From contig OX439131.1 of NCBI GenBank assembly GCA_949318235.1, forward strand, positions 30,527,018 to 30,591,017: 64,000 nt of DNA, read 5' to 3'. The notes beneath the pieces are model-generated. The model made no database searches. It saw only the letters and a list, made by a program, of their open reading frames with translations, and was not told the DNA's origin. The stretch comes from Ecdyonurus torrentis. Its lineage: Eukaryota; Arthropoda; Insecta; Ephemeroptera; Heptageniidae. Both the position numbers and the translations under genes were made by a program. Below, one piece after another: positions 36,660 to 47,846 of this stretch; position 1 is the first letter of the stretch; every line of letters begins with the position of its first letter.

Positions 36660-38149
36660 CTATAGCATATCCATGATTTAAATTTTTTTTAATTAAATGA
36701 TGCTATACTGTACAGTTTCCCAGAAGCGTTGTAGTTTCGCAATTCTTAAGGGTAGGAAATTGTGTGATCGCGCTTTTTTTTATCACGATGCATATCATAC
36801 AACAACCTTCATTGCTTTGATTTGAAATTTAATTTTGCTAGTTTTTTTGTGTGTATACTTATTCATTTTATTTATTGAATTTATCTTAGATTTTATAGTA
36901 GTACGCAAGAAAAATAGAAAATAAATATTATATGATTGTAATTTATTTAAATAAATTGAAAATTGTAATTAAAATGGTTAAATAATAATAAATTATCAGT
37001 TAAAATCTATAATTAATGCAAAAAGTAATTTCTTTCTGCAAGAAAAATATTTAAATTTAAATTTTACCGCCTTTTCTTAACGAATTACAGCGTTGCCAGA
37101 TTTCAATTTTTGATTGTTTACGATTTCATAACGAACGGCTTACAGAATCGCTCTTTTTGTATTGTTCGTTATGCGCTCGTTACGAAAACGAAGAGTTTGT
37201 TTATTCGACAACAAAGCGAAGGAGTTACAGAATCGCCCCCCTGGTTTGATTTTAATTTACTTGATTAAAATATTTAAAAGTTTGTGTTAACAATATGAAC
37301 TATAAAAAAAAATCGTTATTTTTGAATACATAAAATAAAATTTAAAAATAACAATATGAGATACTAACTTGTGTTTGTTTCAACTTTTTCTCCAACGTTG
37401 ACGTTTGTAATCGTGTCCATTCTTATTTTGTAGTGACACAATTATTATATTATATAGTCTACGAACTATAAGCAGATGTATCACACTATTATACTCTACT
37501 ATTGTGTACTATCAACTATCAAAGAGATATTAAAATACAGTATCAAACTAAATATAACCTTCACGTTCACAGTCAACTACCTTAATAAATATTTATAGAA
37601 TTAATTGATAAAAAAAATCAAGATTTTCTCACTATTTTTTTTAATATATATTATATAATAAGGAAGTTTTATGATGGTAAATATTTAATTTTTGCACAAC
37701 GTCATGCAGCTGGCAGTAAATTTATGTAATAAACGTCTTCACGAATGCATTTTTACTTCACGATATGATAGTCGTACTTAAATCAATAGAGTAATAATGT
37801 TGCTATATTGGTATCATTATAAATAATTTATTATTATATTAAATCTTAATTAATTATAAAAAAAACTCTAATACGAGCTGTTCATGTTATTTCTTGTGCA
37901 ATATGCAATAAACACAACAAATATGTAGGTTATGGTCACAGTTATGTGAAAATGTATGAGATTTGCAATAAATATGCACAAGAATAAACAAGCTATAATG
38001 TAATCTTATATTATATGTAATAAAAACAATAACTATAAATTACATTGGTGGCAGTATTCATGATAAATCTTATTGAAACATATTTTACTTCATTTTACCT
38101 GAGATTACGATTGCTTTTTTTGAACTTTACCTATTCTATGTGTCGTTAA

Positions 38150-38296
38150 AACTGTCACAGTTGTCACTGTGACAGTGACAACTGTCACTGTGACTTGCAT
38201 TAACACATTAATTTAATTCAGGGGTAGCTCGTTTAAACTTTTGACATTGTCTTGTGAGGTCACAAATGTCACAGTTGTCACAGTGACAACCGTGAT
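38150..38296. repeat. GTCACAGTTG/CAACTGTGAC palindromic cluster
   Basis: 38150-38197 is built from alternating CTGTCAC, AGTTGTCACTGTGACAGTGA and CAACTGTCACTGTGAC words and folds on itself; the motif returns at 38266-38296 (TGTCACAGTTGTCACAGTG). Possibly the ends of a small element of about 150 bp. Confidence 0.6.
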
Positions 38297-38855
38297 AACA
38301 CTATACTGTGTTGAATGCAAATCAACGTAGACTTTTACATGTAACGTAATTAAACAAACATTGTCGGCAAATATAGTTATTACTCATGAACCATGGTATA
38401 TATTATATATATTATGCTTCTTTAAGAAAAGTCTAGCAATGCTTGACTTTTCTATAAATATTTTTTTAACGAAAAATAAAAAATAAAAAAAATAATAAAT
38501 AAATGTGTATAGTAAAATTTCAATAATATTTGGTCGGTTGGTTGATATTGCTCATTCATTATCCAACATATTATATATGTAGCAATATCATGATTGAATT
38601 TTTTATTTTCTCTGCCTGTCTGATTCTATTTTATATAGGCTAGAAATGGCATTGTTTTATTATGTATAATGGAACCAACTTCTGGGAAAATTCTATATTT
38701 TTTGTCCAAATTTTCTTAATATTGTTGATTGCAGCCGCTTTGGCTTCAAGTTGCACAGTCACGTCTTTGGAAACTCCTGCATGGACCATTTCATAAAAAA
38801 TAAACATTTTTCAATAAAAGGCTGTTCACATGATTCTCACTGTACTATAAATTTT

Positions 38856-38900
<45 letters not shown>

Positions 38901-40153
38901 TTCTTTCAATGAAGAGTGATGCAGGCAATCAGATTTATATTTCCCTTTGTAAATATTATATAGAGTGAAGTGAAATTTTAAAATATTTTTGAAATTTATA
39001 GAATGCAGAGATCAAAGATTGGCTTAACAGTCGGTTGAAACAAATTGTATAACATTCACTGTGAAAAATAAAGTAAATAAACTTTTTGCAGAAGCAACAA
39101 GAGTCAGTGATCTCATTTTGAATCCAGCCTTATATGCGCGTGCGCTGCGCTCTCACTTTATTTGCATGTGACTTTCGACCTTCATGGTAATAAAAAAGAC
39201 AGACACTTCAGCCTCTTCTTTTGTACATCAATTAAAAAAGAGCATTTGCTTTATTAGCATAAACTCAAACATCAAACGAGTTATATTTTCACTAAATATG
39301 ACATAGCTAAATTTAGTCTTCCAATTGAAATACTCTCAATAATTCCCCTCCATCGTAATTATTTGCCGCGAAAAAAAAAAAAAAAAATCTCCCCTCCCTC
39401 TATACCAAGTAAAACAAACTAATAAAGAAATCCACGTCGGTGTAACTACATCATGGATACTTTTTAAGAGAGAGAGACTATATTATGAATAATTGAGTCA
39501 ATAAAACACAGAGAAGAGACTATATTAATTAGTACTAATTAGACTATACTAATCAAGCATAGCATACCAAATACAAATATACTGCTAGCAAAAAGTACTT
39601 CGATAGCTGTAGCAAAGTTTGTGTAAAATCAAGATTGGAAGCGATGGTTGAAGGTCTTTTAAAGTTCAGTACAGGTCAGTTATTATTTAACTATTTGCTT
39701 GTTTGTTTCATCAATTTATAAATTTATTATTTAAAAAAAAAATGTTGCATAATTATGTGTGTGCGTGGTGAAAAAATGTATCAATAAAATAACAAAACTT
39801 ATTTGAACTAAACTAAAGTATTTTTATTTGGATAAATTTATTTTTATATCATTATATTATACACGCCGGTAATAATAAATAACGTAATTTATGCTGCATT
39901 TATATAAAAAAGCACACAAATAAAACTATATTAGCACACAACATAATCAATTATGCTGTACACAGTACAACAGAATATTTTTTTGCTATTAACACAAAAA
40001 ACTGTGAAGTACAGCATAAATTATGATGTATTGAACAAATTGTGTTGAAAATGGGCTAGCATATATAATTATTACGTATTTATTTTTGTCAGTGTATCAG
40101 GCAGAATTAAAAAAAAAACAATGTGTAAGCATATATTCTCAACTACATAAACT

Positions 40154-40470
40154 TAAGGCAGGAAATCAGCTACTGCGGGATTTGACTAAAAAGTTGTAAA
40201 GGAAAAATCTGAAATTTAACACAGTGATATATTAGGGTAAGATAACTTAAAAAATATAAAAATTTTGGGGGGTCACCATGCTAGATTTTGAATTACAATT
40301 TTTTGAAGTTTTTGTCCCATAAGAGCCCATGTTAATTTCAATAATTAATTTCTCTCTTATCTGATGATCACGGATGCTGAAATTTTTATCAAGGGTAGCT
40401 GTTACCATTAATTTTAAGATGGCATCAAAAAATTAGGAACTTTCCTTTTTAAATTTTGAGATACAAGCGA
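40154..40470. repeat. Diverged repeat, copy related to 41336-41666
   Basis: Shared words in order with the right copy: AAAAATCTGAAATTT, GGGGTCACCATGC (GGGGGTCACCGTGC), CCCATAAGAGCCCATGTTAA, TTTCAATAATT and TGAAATTTTTATCA. Overall identity is moderate. Confidence 0.6.
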
Positions 40471-40637
40471 ACTGAAGAGAACCCTTAAGTGAAAGGAAAC
40501 TTAACTTAAATTTAAAATTCTAGTTATTAAATTAACAACTTATTTAAAAATTATCAAAAAAATATATATTAATATAATTTTCATGCTATATATATGTTGA
40601 TGTTTTAGTAACAAAAATTGTAACTGACTGTACTGTT

Positions 40638-40705
40638 TAAACAGTTGGGTTAAATTGAGAGGTTGTATACACCTGATTTCGCCCAATAAAAAGCCTTTAA
40701 TTATT
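40638..40705. repeat. Short repeat with an ATT tail, copy 1
   Basis: GGGTTAAATTGAGAGGTTGT, then CCTGATTTCGCCCAATAAAA and an ATTATTATT tail. The same unit occurs at 49841-49905 and, inverted and diverged, at about 43905-43985. The trinucleotide tail resembles that of a SINE or LINE 3' end. Confidence 0.65.
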
Positions 40706-41335
40706 ATTATCATTAAGCATTGAGTATCACTATAATGATAATATTTTTCAATAAAATAAGCATCTTTGTGCAATATAAAGTATTGATACAGTAAAATAAT
40801 CATTTGCATTGCTTGCTGTCGTGACTATAGGCTAGTACGTACTCTACTATATATATTATACTGTATAGTACATGTTAACAAACTGACTTGCAGACAACAA
40901 TTAGCGAGATGCTGAAAATAGATCGCCTTTAATTCCCTCCCAAGAACAAAGAAAGCCACTCCTCTCTCGTCTCTGTCGTCTCTAAATATTAATTTTTATT
41001 TTGCTATAAAGTTACACCATTCATTCATAAAATCCACTGTTTTAAGTCTCGCGGTAATCAAGCTTTGTTTTTAGTGTGAACATCTGATGATCATACTTAC
41101 TGACGTATATACTGTGGGACGTTTTTCTTTGTGGTTTCAAGTGGTGTAGTAAGCCGAAGCGTGTAAGTTCAAACTAACTGTAAGTATTATTTACTATAGT
41201 TATAGCATTGCCGAATGTAACAACTTTTACTTTTATTTTATTAACAAAATCATTTTAAAGTTCTTTTATTTAACGGACAGAGTAATACTTTTAGTATGCA
41301 TATTGATACATAATATGCATAATATTCAATCCTCG

Positions 41336-41666
41336 TTTAAGGGAGTAGGGGACCAACGTCAGCCATTAGACTCAAACTTTTCTCGTCAAAAAAATCTGAA
41401 ATTTTGCACAATGATACTTCAACTTAAGACAAATTCAATTATATATAAAAAATGGGGGTCACCGTGCAAATTAATTTTATATGATTTTTTGACATTTTAA
41501 GCCCATAAGGCCCCATGTTAATTTCAATAATTTTTTTATTTTTTTCGGGACGGTCAAACATCATGAAATTTTTATCACAGCTAGGTGTGACCCTTACAAT
41601 GACAACAAATTTAGACCCAAAACACTTCTAGTTTTTGATATATAAGGTCAGTACCCTACTGCCTTA
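41336..41666. repeat. Repeat with short terminal inverted ends before the SLC5 gene
   Basis: The left end TAAGGGAGTAGGGGACC and right end GGTCAGTACCCTACTGCCTTA are approximately inverted. The interior matches 40154-40470 (GGGGGTCACCGTGCAAATTA, CATAAGGCCCCATGTTAATT). Likely a non-autonomous DNA element. Confidence 0.6.
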
Positions 41667-42004
41667 AAACAATTAAAATTTCGCAGGAAAGCAAATTGAA
41701 AATATTGCTACATGTGCACATGCAATCCCCTAATAATAAGTCATTTATTTTATAACGTACTGTACATACTCTGTCATAGAATATTTTATTCTTTGCCTTA
41801 CAGTGAAATTTTATGACAGTGTGTACAGTCACTAAAACTAAAAAAACACCCATTTTATTGAAGTTTTATTTATTATATAATTGGGTTTTTCATATCTTTA
41901 TAATGAATCAAAGTTAAGCGATCATATATGGAAAAGTAATTAAAAATTTCTATTTTAGTTTACTGGACATTTCATACAAAATAAGTAAAACTGAAATTTT
42001 AAAT

Positions 42005-45000
42005 ATGGAAATAGAACGAAATTTATTCGGTGCGACAGATTACGTAGTTTTTGCTCTGATGCTTGCCATTTCAGCCGGCATTGGCATTTACTATCGTTTT
42101 ACTGGAGGAAAGCAGAAAACAACACAGGTAAATAAGTTATATTATTTTAAAACTTTACCTACTTATTTTAGAAATATAATAGTTAATCACATAATAACAT
42201 TTGAATCAAACTATTATAAAATTTAAGTATATGATCAAATTGGTAATCGCAAATCTATTAATTAGAAAAAATAATTATTAATTATAATATAGGTATTATA
42301 TTGTTTACAGTTGTATATATATTAAAAATAACAAATATATGATTTAATAATAAATAGTTAATTGGTATAAGGAATATAATATTTGTTTTAAAACTAATGT
42401 AGATATAGGCATAAAAATATTATCCTGCATGTATACTTCTCAATATACATTTTTTTTTTTATACTAATATTTTTGCTATAATATAAAATTATCTCTGTCA
42501 CAACAGAAACATTTTAACTGAAATTTTATTTTTGTTTTCGCAGGAGTACTTGCTAGCTGACCGCAGCATGTCAATAGTTCCCGTCGCCTTCTCTTTGATG
42601 GCAAGTTTCATGTCCGCAATCACTTTACTTGGAGTAAGCAAAGAAAACTATTCATTTGGAACTCAATTTGTTGTCATTAATATTTCATATGGATTTGGAA
42701 CTTTGATTGCTGCTTATGGATATTTACCTGTTTTCTATCAACTACAAGCAACTAGTGTTTATGAGGTATAGTTAACAATGTAACAATTGCAATAACATCA
42801 TGATATCATGATATTTTTAATAAAGTAAATAGCAATAATAATTTTATCTTGACAGTATTTAGAACGACGTTTTGGAGTTACTACTCGCCTTACAGCATCA
42901 TGTGCATTTTCACTTCAAATGATTCTGTATATGGGTATTGTTTTATATGCACCCGCTCTGACTCTCTCTGCGGTCACGGGTATATCGCAAATTGGTGCAA
43001 TTCTTTCAGTGGGTCTAGTATGTACTTTTTATTCTACAATCGGAGGCATGAAAGCAGTTCTCATCACAGATGTCTTCCAGGTATTATAAATTTATTATAG
43101 AGTAATTATTACAATAAATAATAATAAATCTAATTTTTAAGTAAATTATTTTCTTTTGTTCTCAGTCCATATTGATGTTTGCAGCAATATATATCGTCAT
43201 TATAAAAGGAACAATTGATGCAGGGGGTGTTGATAAAGTATGGCAAATAGCTGAGGAAGGAGGAAGAATTCAATTCTTTGAGCAAGTATTATCTTTTCTA
43301 TTAAATGTAAGAACTGAATATAATAATATGTGTACTATATAAAAGAAAAAAAAAAAGGAGAATTTAAAGAAAATGCCTTGTGTATTTAATCAGTATGTTA
43401 TACATTCAAATTATATTTGACATATTTTGTCTGTTATTCTTATTATAGTTTCAATCCTGATCCAACTGTACGTCACACGGTATGGTCTCTCGTGATTGGA
43501 GGAATGTTTACTTTTATATCTTTGTATGCTGTAAATCAAGCTCAGGTACAGAGGCTCCTCACAGTTAAGTAAGTCAATATATTTATTATGAAAACTAGAT
43601 ATTTATTGAATTACATTTTATTTTAACCAGGAGTCTGAAGAAATCTCAGCAAGCTATGTGGTTGAACTGGCCTATTTTATCAGCAATCAGTCTCAGCTCA
43701 AGTTATGCAGGTCTCGTTATCTACTCACGATATTTTAACTGTGATCCTCGAGATGAAGGTCGTATTTCCTCTACGGACCAGGTATATTTAATTGCAATTA
43801 AAAAATATATATACGTATATTAAATAGTTTTAAACTTCCTATAATTGTCTATCATTTTTGGTTCTTTGTACCATATGTATAAAAAAAATACATAACATAG
43901 ATCTTTATTTATTTATTAGCGTATTTTTATTCAGGCTACATCAGACCTCTCAATTTAACCCAAAAACTGTTTAACAATACAGTTAGTTACAATACAAGCT
44001 TATCATACAATAATTTATTCATAATGCAATACAAGTTTAAAGCCCTTGTCAACTTACTTTTTTATTATTTAGAATACTAGATTGATAATTACCATACCTT
44101 ATTATCCATGAATTAGACACCAACACGTTGATTTTGTATTTATTTTTATTTATTTATTTTCTTTTTGGCTGTTATATCACGTATCTGACGTCAAAATGTA
44201 CCGCCGCCAATCACAGTCACCGCTCTGGTCACGTGATAAATTAAAGCCCCTTCCTCAAGTTCTTTACCCCTATCACGACCCCATCGGTACATTGTGACGT
44301 CAGATACGTGATATAACAGTCAAAAAGAAAATAAATAAATACAAAATCATCGTGGTGGTGTCTAATTCATGGATAATAAAGTATGGTAATTATCAATCTA
44401 GTATTCTAAATGATAAAAAATTAAGTTGACTAGGGCTTGAAATGTTTTTAATTTTATTTTGACAGTTTTTCATACTTTTTTTTAATAATATTATTATTAT
44501 AAAGATTATCTATTAAAGTCAATTAAAAAAATTTGTGTTTCAAATCTAATATTAAATTCCCTCGTTTAAAAAATTATTCAATGGTAATTTTAATATTTCC
44601 AGGTTTTGCCTCTCTTTGTGATGGATTCAGTGGGCCACATGCCTGGTCTAGCAGGTCTTTTTGTTTCTGGGATATTCAGTGGTTCATTAAGCACTGTATC
44701 TTCTGCAGTTAACTCTCTGGCTGCTGTAGCAGTAGAAGATTATGTCAAAGTAAGTTTAAAAATATTCACAAAAATTAGCGCTTTTTTTTTTTTTTTTTGT
44801 GCTCATATATTATAAATTATAATATTTTTCATTCTTTTCAGCCAATTCTTCATAAAATGGGTCGTAAACCTCTAACTGATAAAAAATCTACTGTTGTTAC
44901 CAAATTATTAGCATTATTTTTTGGTGGCCTATGTATAAGTTTAGCGTTTATTGCTGAGCATTTAGGTGGAGTTTTACAAGCATCGTTAACGATATTTGGG

Positions 45001-45884
45001 GTTGTTGGAGGACCACTTTTTGGATTATTTACTCTAGGCATGTTTTTCTGGATCTCAAATGAAACGGTGAGTGCAGAGCAAGAAGTGATAATTTTATTGA
45101 AAATTATCATTATACATCGCTTATTTGTTTTGTTTTTATTACTATTTTATTCTACATGAATTTAATTATAAAGCTAAACATAATAAGTTTAAAATAAAAA
45201 AAAATATGGAAATTTATTATATTTACAAAATTTCTTTTTATTAAATACAAAAATAATTTTTTGTTTTGTTTTTGTTTTTTTGTTTTTTGTTTATATTGTT
45301 AAAATTTTTATTGCAGGGAGTTTTAAGTGGATTTGCTTGCGGTTTAGCAATATCCTTATGGATTGGATTTGGAGGTCCTAAACCACCCCTTCCATTTTTA
45401 CCAACTCGTACTGATGGTTGCAATTCCACACAAACAATATCCATAATATCAAATACTACTATTCTTGCTAACAGGTATGTAAGCAGTGTAAATTTATAAA
45501 TACGAAAAGTAATATTGAAAACAATTAAACAACATAATTTATTTATGTAGCTCTCAAGCTGAGGACTACTTCATTTTATATCGACTGTCTTACTTCTGGT
45601 GCATAGTTATTGGTTTTATGATCACAATGATTGTCAGCCTGTTGGCCAGTCTAATTACTAGAAAACTGAGACCAGAGAATATAGTACCAATTGATCGACG
45701 TCTTTTTAGTCCAGTCGTGCATAGATTTATGCCCGATAGTGACAGAGAGGTAAGATAATTATTATATTGTATTGACGAAGTACTTATATATATATTTTGT
45801 TTCGTGCAGTTTATTCCTGTGAGATCAACAGATGATATTGAAAAAGTGAAGAAATCTAAAGTTTCAGCAACCAGTGCTCTTTAG
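42005..45884 (+). CDS. SLC5-family sodium-coupled monocarboxylate-type symporter, 11 exons
   Basis: Exons: 42005-42127, 42544-42765, 42856-43080, 43166-43281, 43449-43568, 43631-43781, 44603-44749, 44842-45066, 45317-45474, 45551-45749 and 45810-45884; 586 residues (SLC5A5/6/8/12 are about 600-640). Family role: Na+-driven uptake of monocarboxylates or vitamins across the plasma membrane. Seen: [20 protein letters not shown] as first helix, [20 protein letters not shown], the Y(E)YLERRFG signature, [25 protein letters not shown] helix segment, [41 protein letters not shown] with VEDYVK, and a charged C-tail. Intron 4 uses a GC donor (GA/GCAAGT), since only this joins FF to DFNPDP in frame. 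Intron 6 contains a 408-bp palindrome. An AATAAA lies near 46186. Insect genomes usually carry several such genes, so a one-to-one orthologue is not claimed. Confidence 0.93.
43905..43985 (-). repeat. Short repeat with an AT-rich tail, inverted copy
   Basis: On the minus strand it reads TGTTAAACAGTTTTTGGGTT, then AAATTGAGAGGTCTGATG and CCTGAATAAAAATACGC followed by AATA units, matching 40638-40705 and 49841-49905 loosely. It is in SLC5 intron 6. Confidence 0.5.
44036..44443. repeat. 408-bp palindromic element in SLC5 intron 6
   Basis: Left GCCCTTGTCAACTTA and right TAAGTTGACTAGGGC, TATCACGTATCTGACGTCA and TGACGTCAGATACGTGATA, and the blocks between them, are inverted copies. Arms are about 150 bp; the centre (44205-44280) is GC-richer and unpaired. 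No target duplication was identified. Confidence 0.8.
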
Positions 45885-47217
45885 TATTCACTTTCAAAGA
45901 CAAGGCACGACTATGCTTCGTGTGTTAATTAAATCATTTCTAAATCACACTATATAGCTACTCAAATATTATTAAAACTAGAAGACTTTTTATTTTTATA
46001 ATAAGCTCTCATATTGAAAATGTGTGTGCCTGTGTTCAAAACAAAGTGACAATTTAATGTTTATATATTTGTCACTTTTAGTGGAGCTATAAGCTTAGTT
46101 TACGTCAGTATAGAATTATAGATAAATATATTTTTTATGTAATTCCATGATTGTATATTTTATGTAAAGAAAAAAAATCATAAGAAATAAATTTACTTTT
46201 GTTTTTTATTATTTCTATAAATTAATAACACACAATACTGATAAACCCATATACAACATTATACACTTTTACTATAAAGATTTTATTAATATTTTGCGTT
46301 ATTTTTCTTTTCTTTTTATATTTTATTATTATAATATCATAATTGAGAGTAAACTGTATGCTTGAAATTTTATTATTCATAATAAACTTTGTCAATCAAA
46401 GTATAAGAGACGTTGTTTTTTATATAAGATCTTGATTGGACCAGTGGAAGGAAATATTATTTGGATTAAACATTATAGAATGCATAGACAATATGTCTAG
46501 TATTGGCTAGGTCATGTATTATATAGTTTTAGCATTTCATATATTGAATGAAATTTTGAAATTGCTTGTTTTGGTTTAAAAATCAAATATAACAACGGTT
46601 GAAAGTTTTCTTATAGCAGTGGAAAAAAATTATTTGGTTGTTATTTTATTATTCATGTAGGATGCTGAATGAAAAAAACGCAGAAAAGTCTGACTTATGA
46701 CGTCATTCGATCTCAAACTTGATCCCCCCCACCCCACCCCGCTATAAAAGCACTTAACATTGCAAACACTTCTCCGCCTCATTCAAGGCTAAATTTTGAA
46801 AAACAATTTCAATTATTAAAATTCCTGGCTATTTATTTTTTCTTGATTTATTTATTATATTATAATGGTTGCAGAATATTTTTTATGTCTTTATTGTTAT
46901 ATTGGTTTTATTCACGTTCACGTATGCAAATTAGCTGCGAAAATGAACGAGCTCACCCGAACAAAAAGTCGTCCTTCAATCCTTTTTTAACAGCCGGTAA
47001 AGATAACATTGTGAAAACCAGACGAGGAAAATTTATATTTTACAATATTAGTTCTGTACTTTAAAATAACGTTAATTATTAATTTTATTTTATTGTTTGG
47101 CATAACCTAAATATCTTCATAGGTTAGAAAGTAAGTGACAAAGTATATTTTTATGACAATATTATTGTAAAGTAAATGCTAACCATAATATGTGCTAACT
47201 AAATATTTATATAATAT

Positions 47218-47250
<33 letters not shown>

Positions 47251-47846
47251 GAAAATGAGAGTTATTATAAGTTTCTTTGAATTTGTATTGAGTTACAATC
47301 AATGCAATATTTAAATAAGTGAATAATTGATTGGAGAAATTGAACCAAAACTTCACAATAAAATTAAGAATAAAAATAATATACTGTTTCGTAATCAATA
47401 TTGTCAATATGCGTCCAAGGGTTACACCCACTTTAACTACGCGCGCACAAAGAGTTGCCTACCAATCAGGCGGTAAAATAATATGAAAAAAAAAAGAAGA
47501 GGCATGATTCAGTAATGAAAAAAAAAAAAAAAAAAAAAACAACAAGGGAAATAATTATGTTAATTTAACATAATTATTACTGTTACTATTTTTGTATAAA
47601 AAACTACAAAGAATTAAAACTATTATTAAGCTGTTATTTATTTTTTATTTATAACTAACTCAACAACTTAACTAAGCACGCGCATACTTCTCAGGAACTT
47701 TATATACACAATCATGTGTTATCGAATATGGATCAACATGTTTTTATTTACACTAAAAACTAAACTGTAAAGTGCGTAAAATAACTTACGTTTTCTACAG
47801 AAATAAAATGAAAAAGTTTATTAATATTATAATATAGGATATCCGC
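45885..47846. other. Intergenic between SLC5 and acyl-CoA synthetase genes
   Basis: Contains the SLC5 3' flank, A/T homopolymers (a T28 run at 47223-47250) and a candidate promoter near 46700. The 73-codon frame at 46843-47064 has no motif. An acceptor-like TATTATAATATAG ends just before 47838, suggesting that the next gene has a 5' UTR exon further left. Confidence 0.5.
46698..46780 (+). promoter_or_regulatory. Candidate promoter with CRE and TATA box
   Basis: A perfect CRE palindrome TGACGTCA lies at 46698-46705 and TATAAAA at 46743-46749, after a short C-rich stretch. Transcription would begin around 46775 and could supply a 5' UTR exon spliced to the acceptor before 47838. The order is plausible but nothing proves use. 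Confidence 0.35.

Larger units (their letters stand above)
30682..37240 (+). mobile_element. 6.6-kb non-autonomous Harbinger-ended element carrying nested foldbacks
   Basis: The left 270 bp and the right 175 bp match the ends of the autonomous copy with only a handful of differences, in the same orientation, and the same 18-bp terminal repeats are present. The flanking duplication is CTG (30679-30681 and 37241-37243). The interior is unrelated to the autonomous copy apart from one shared MITE: no transposase or Myb-like exon remains. It instead contains a 37-A run, a 1.5-kb palindrome, a (CT)n tract, two TTAA-flanked foldback elements, a 5S rRNA-derived piece and MITE fragments. It lies in intron 1 of the SLC17 paralogue, 1.6 kb from the autonomous copy. 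Confidence 0.93.
37421..42004. other. Intergenic between the SLC17 paralogue and the SLC5 gene
   Basis: AT-rich, with several small repeats described separately. A likely 5' UTR exon of the SLC5 gene may end at the donor ACTGTAAGTATT (41180), joined to an acceptor TATTTTAG just before 41960. A minus-strand open stretch at about 38640-38795 (containing EAKAAAINNIKKIWT) looks protein-like but has no start, no partner exon and no match I recognise. Confidence 0.5.

Noticed and set aside
46843..47064. 73-codon frame upstream of the acyl-CoA synthetase
   Set aside because: No motif, AT-driven composition and no homologous pattern; better explained as 5' UTR or intergenic.
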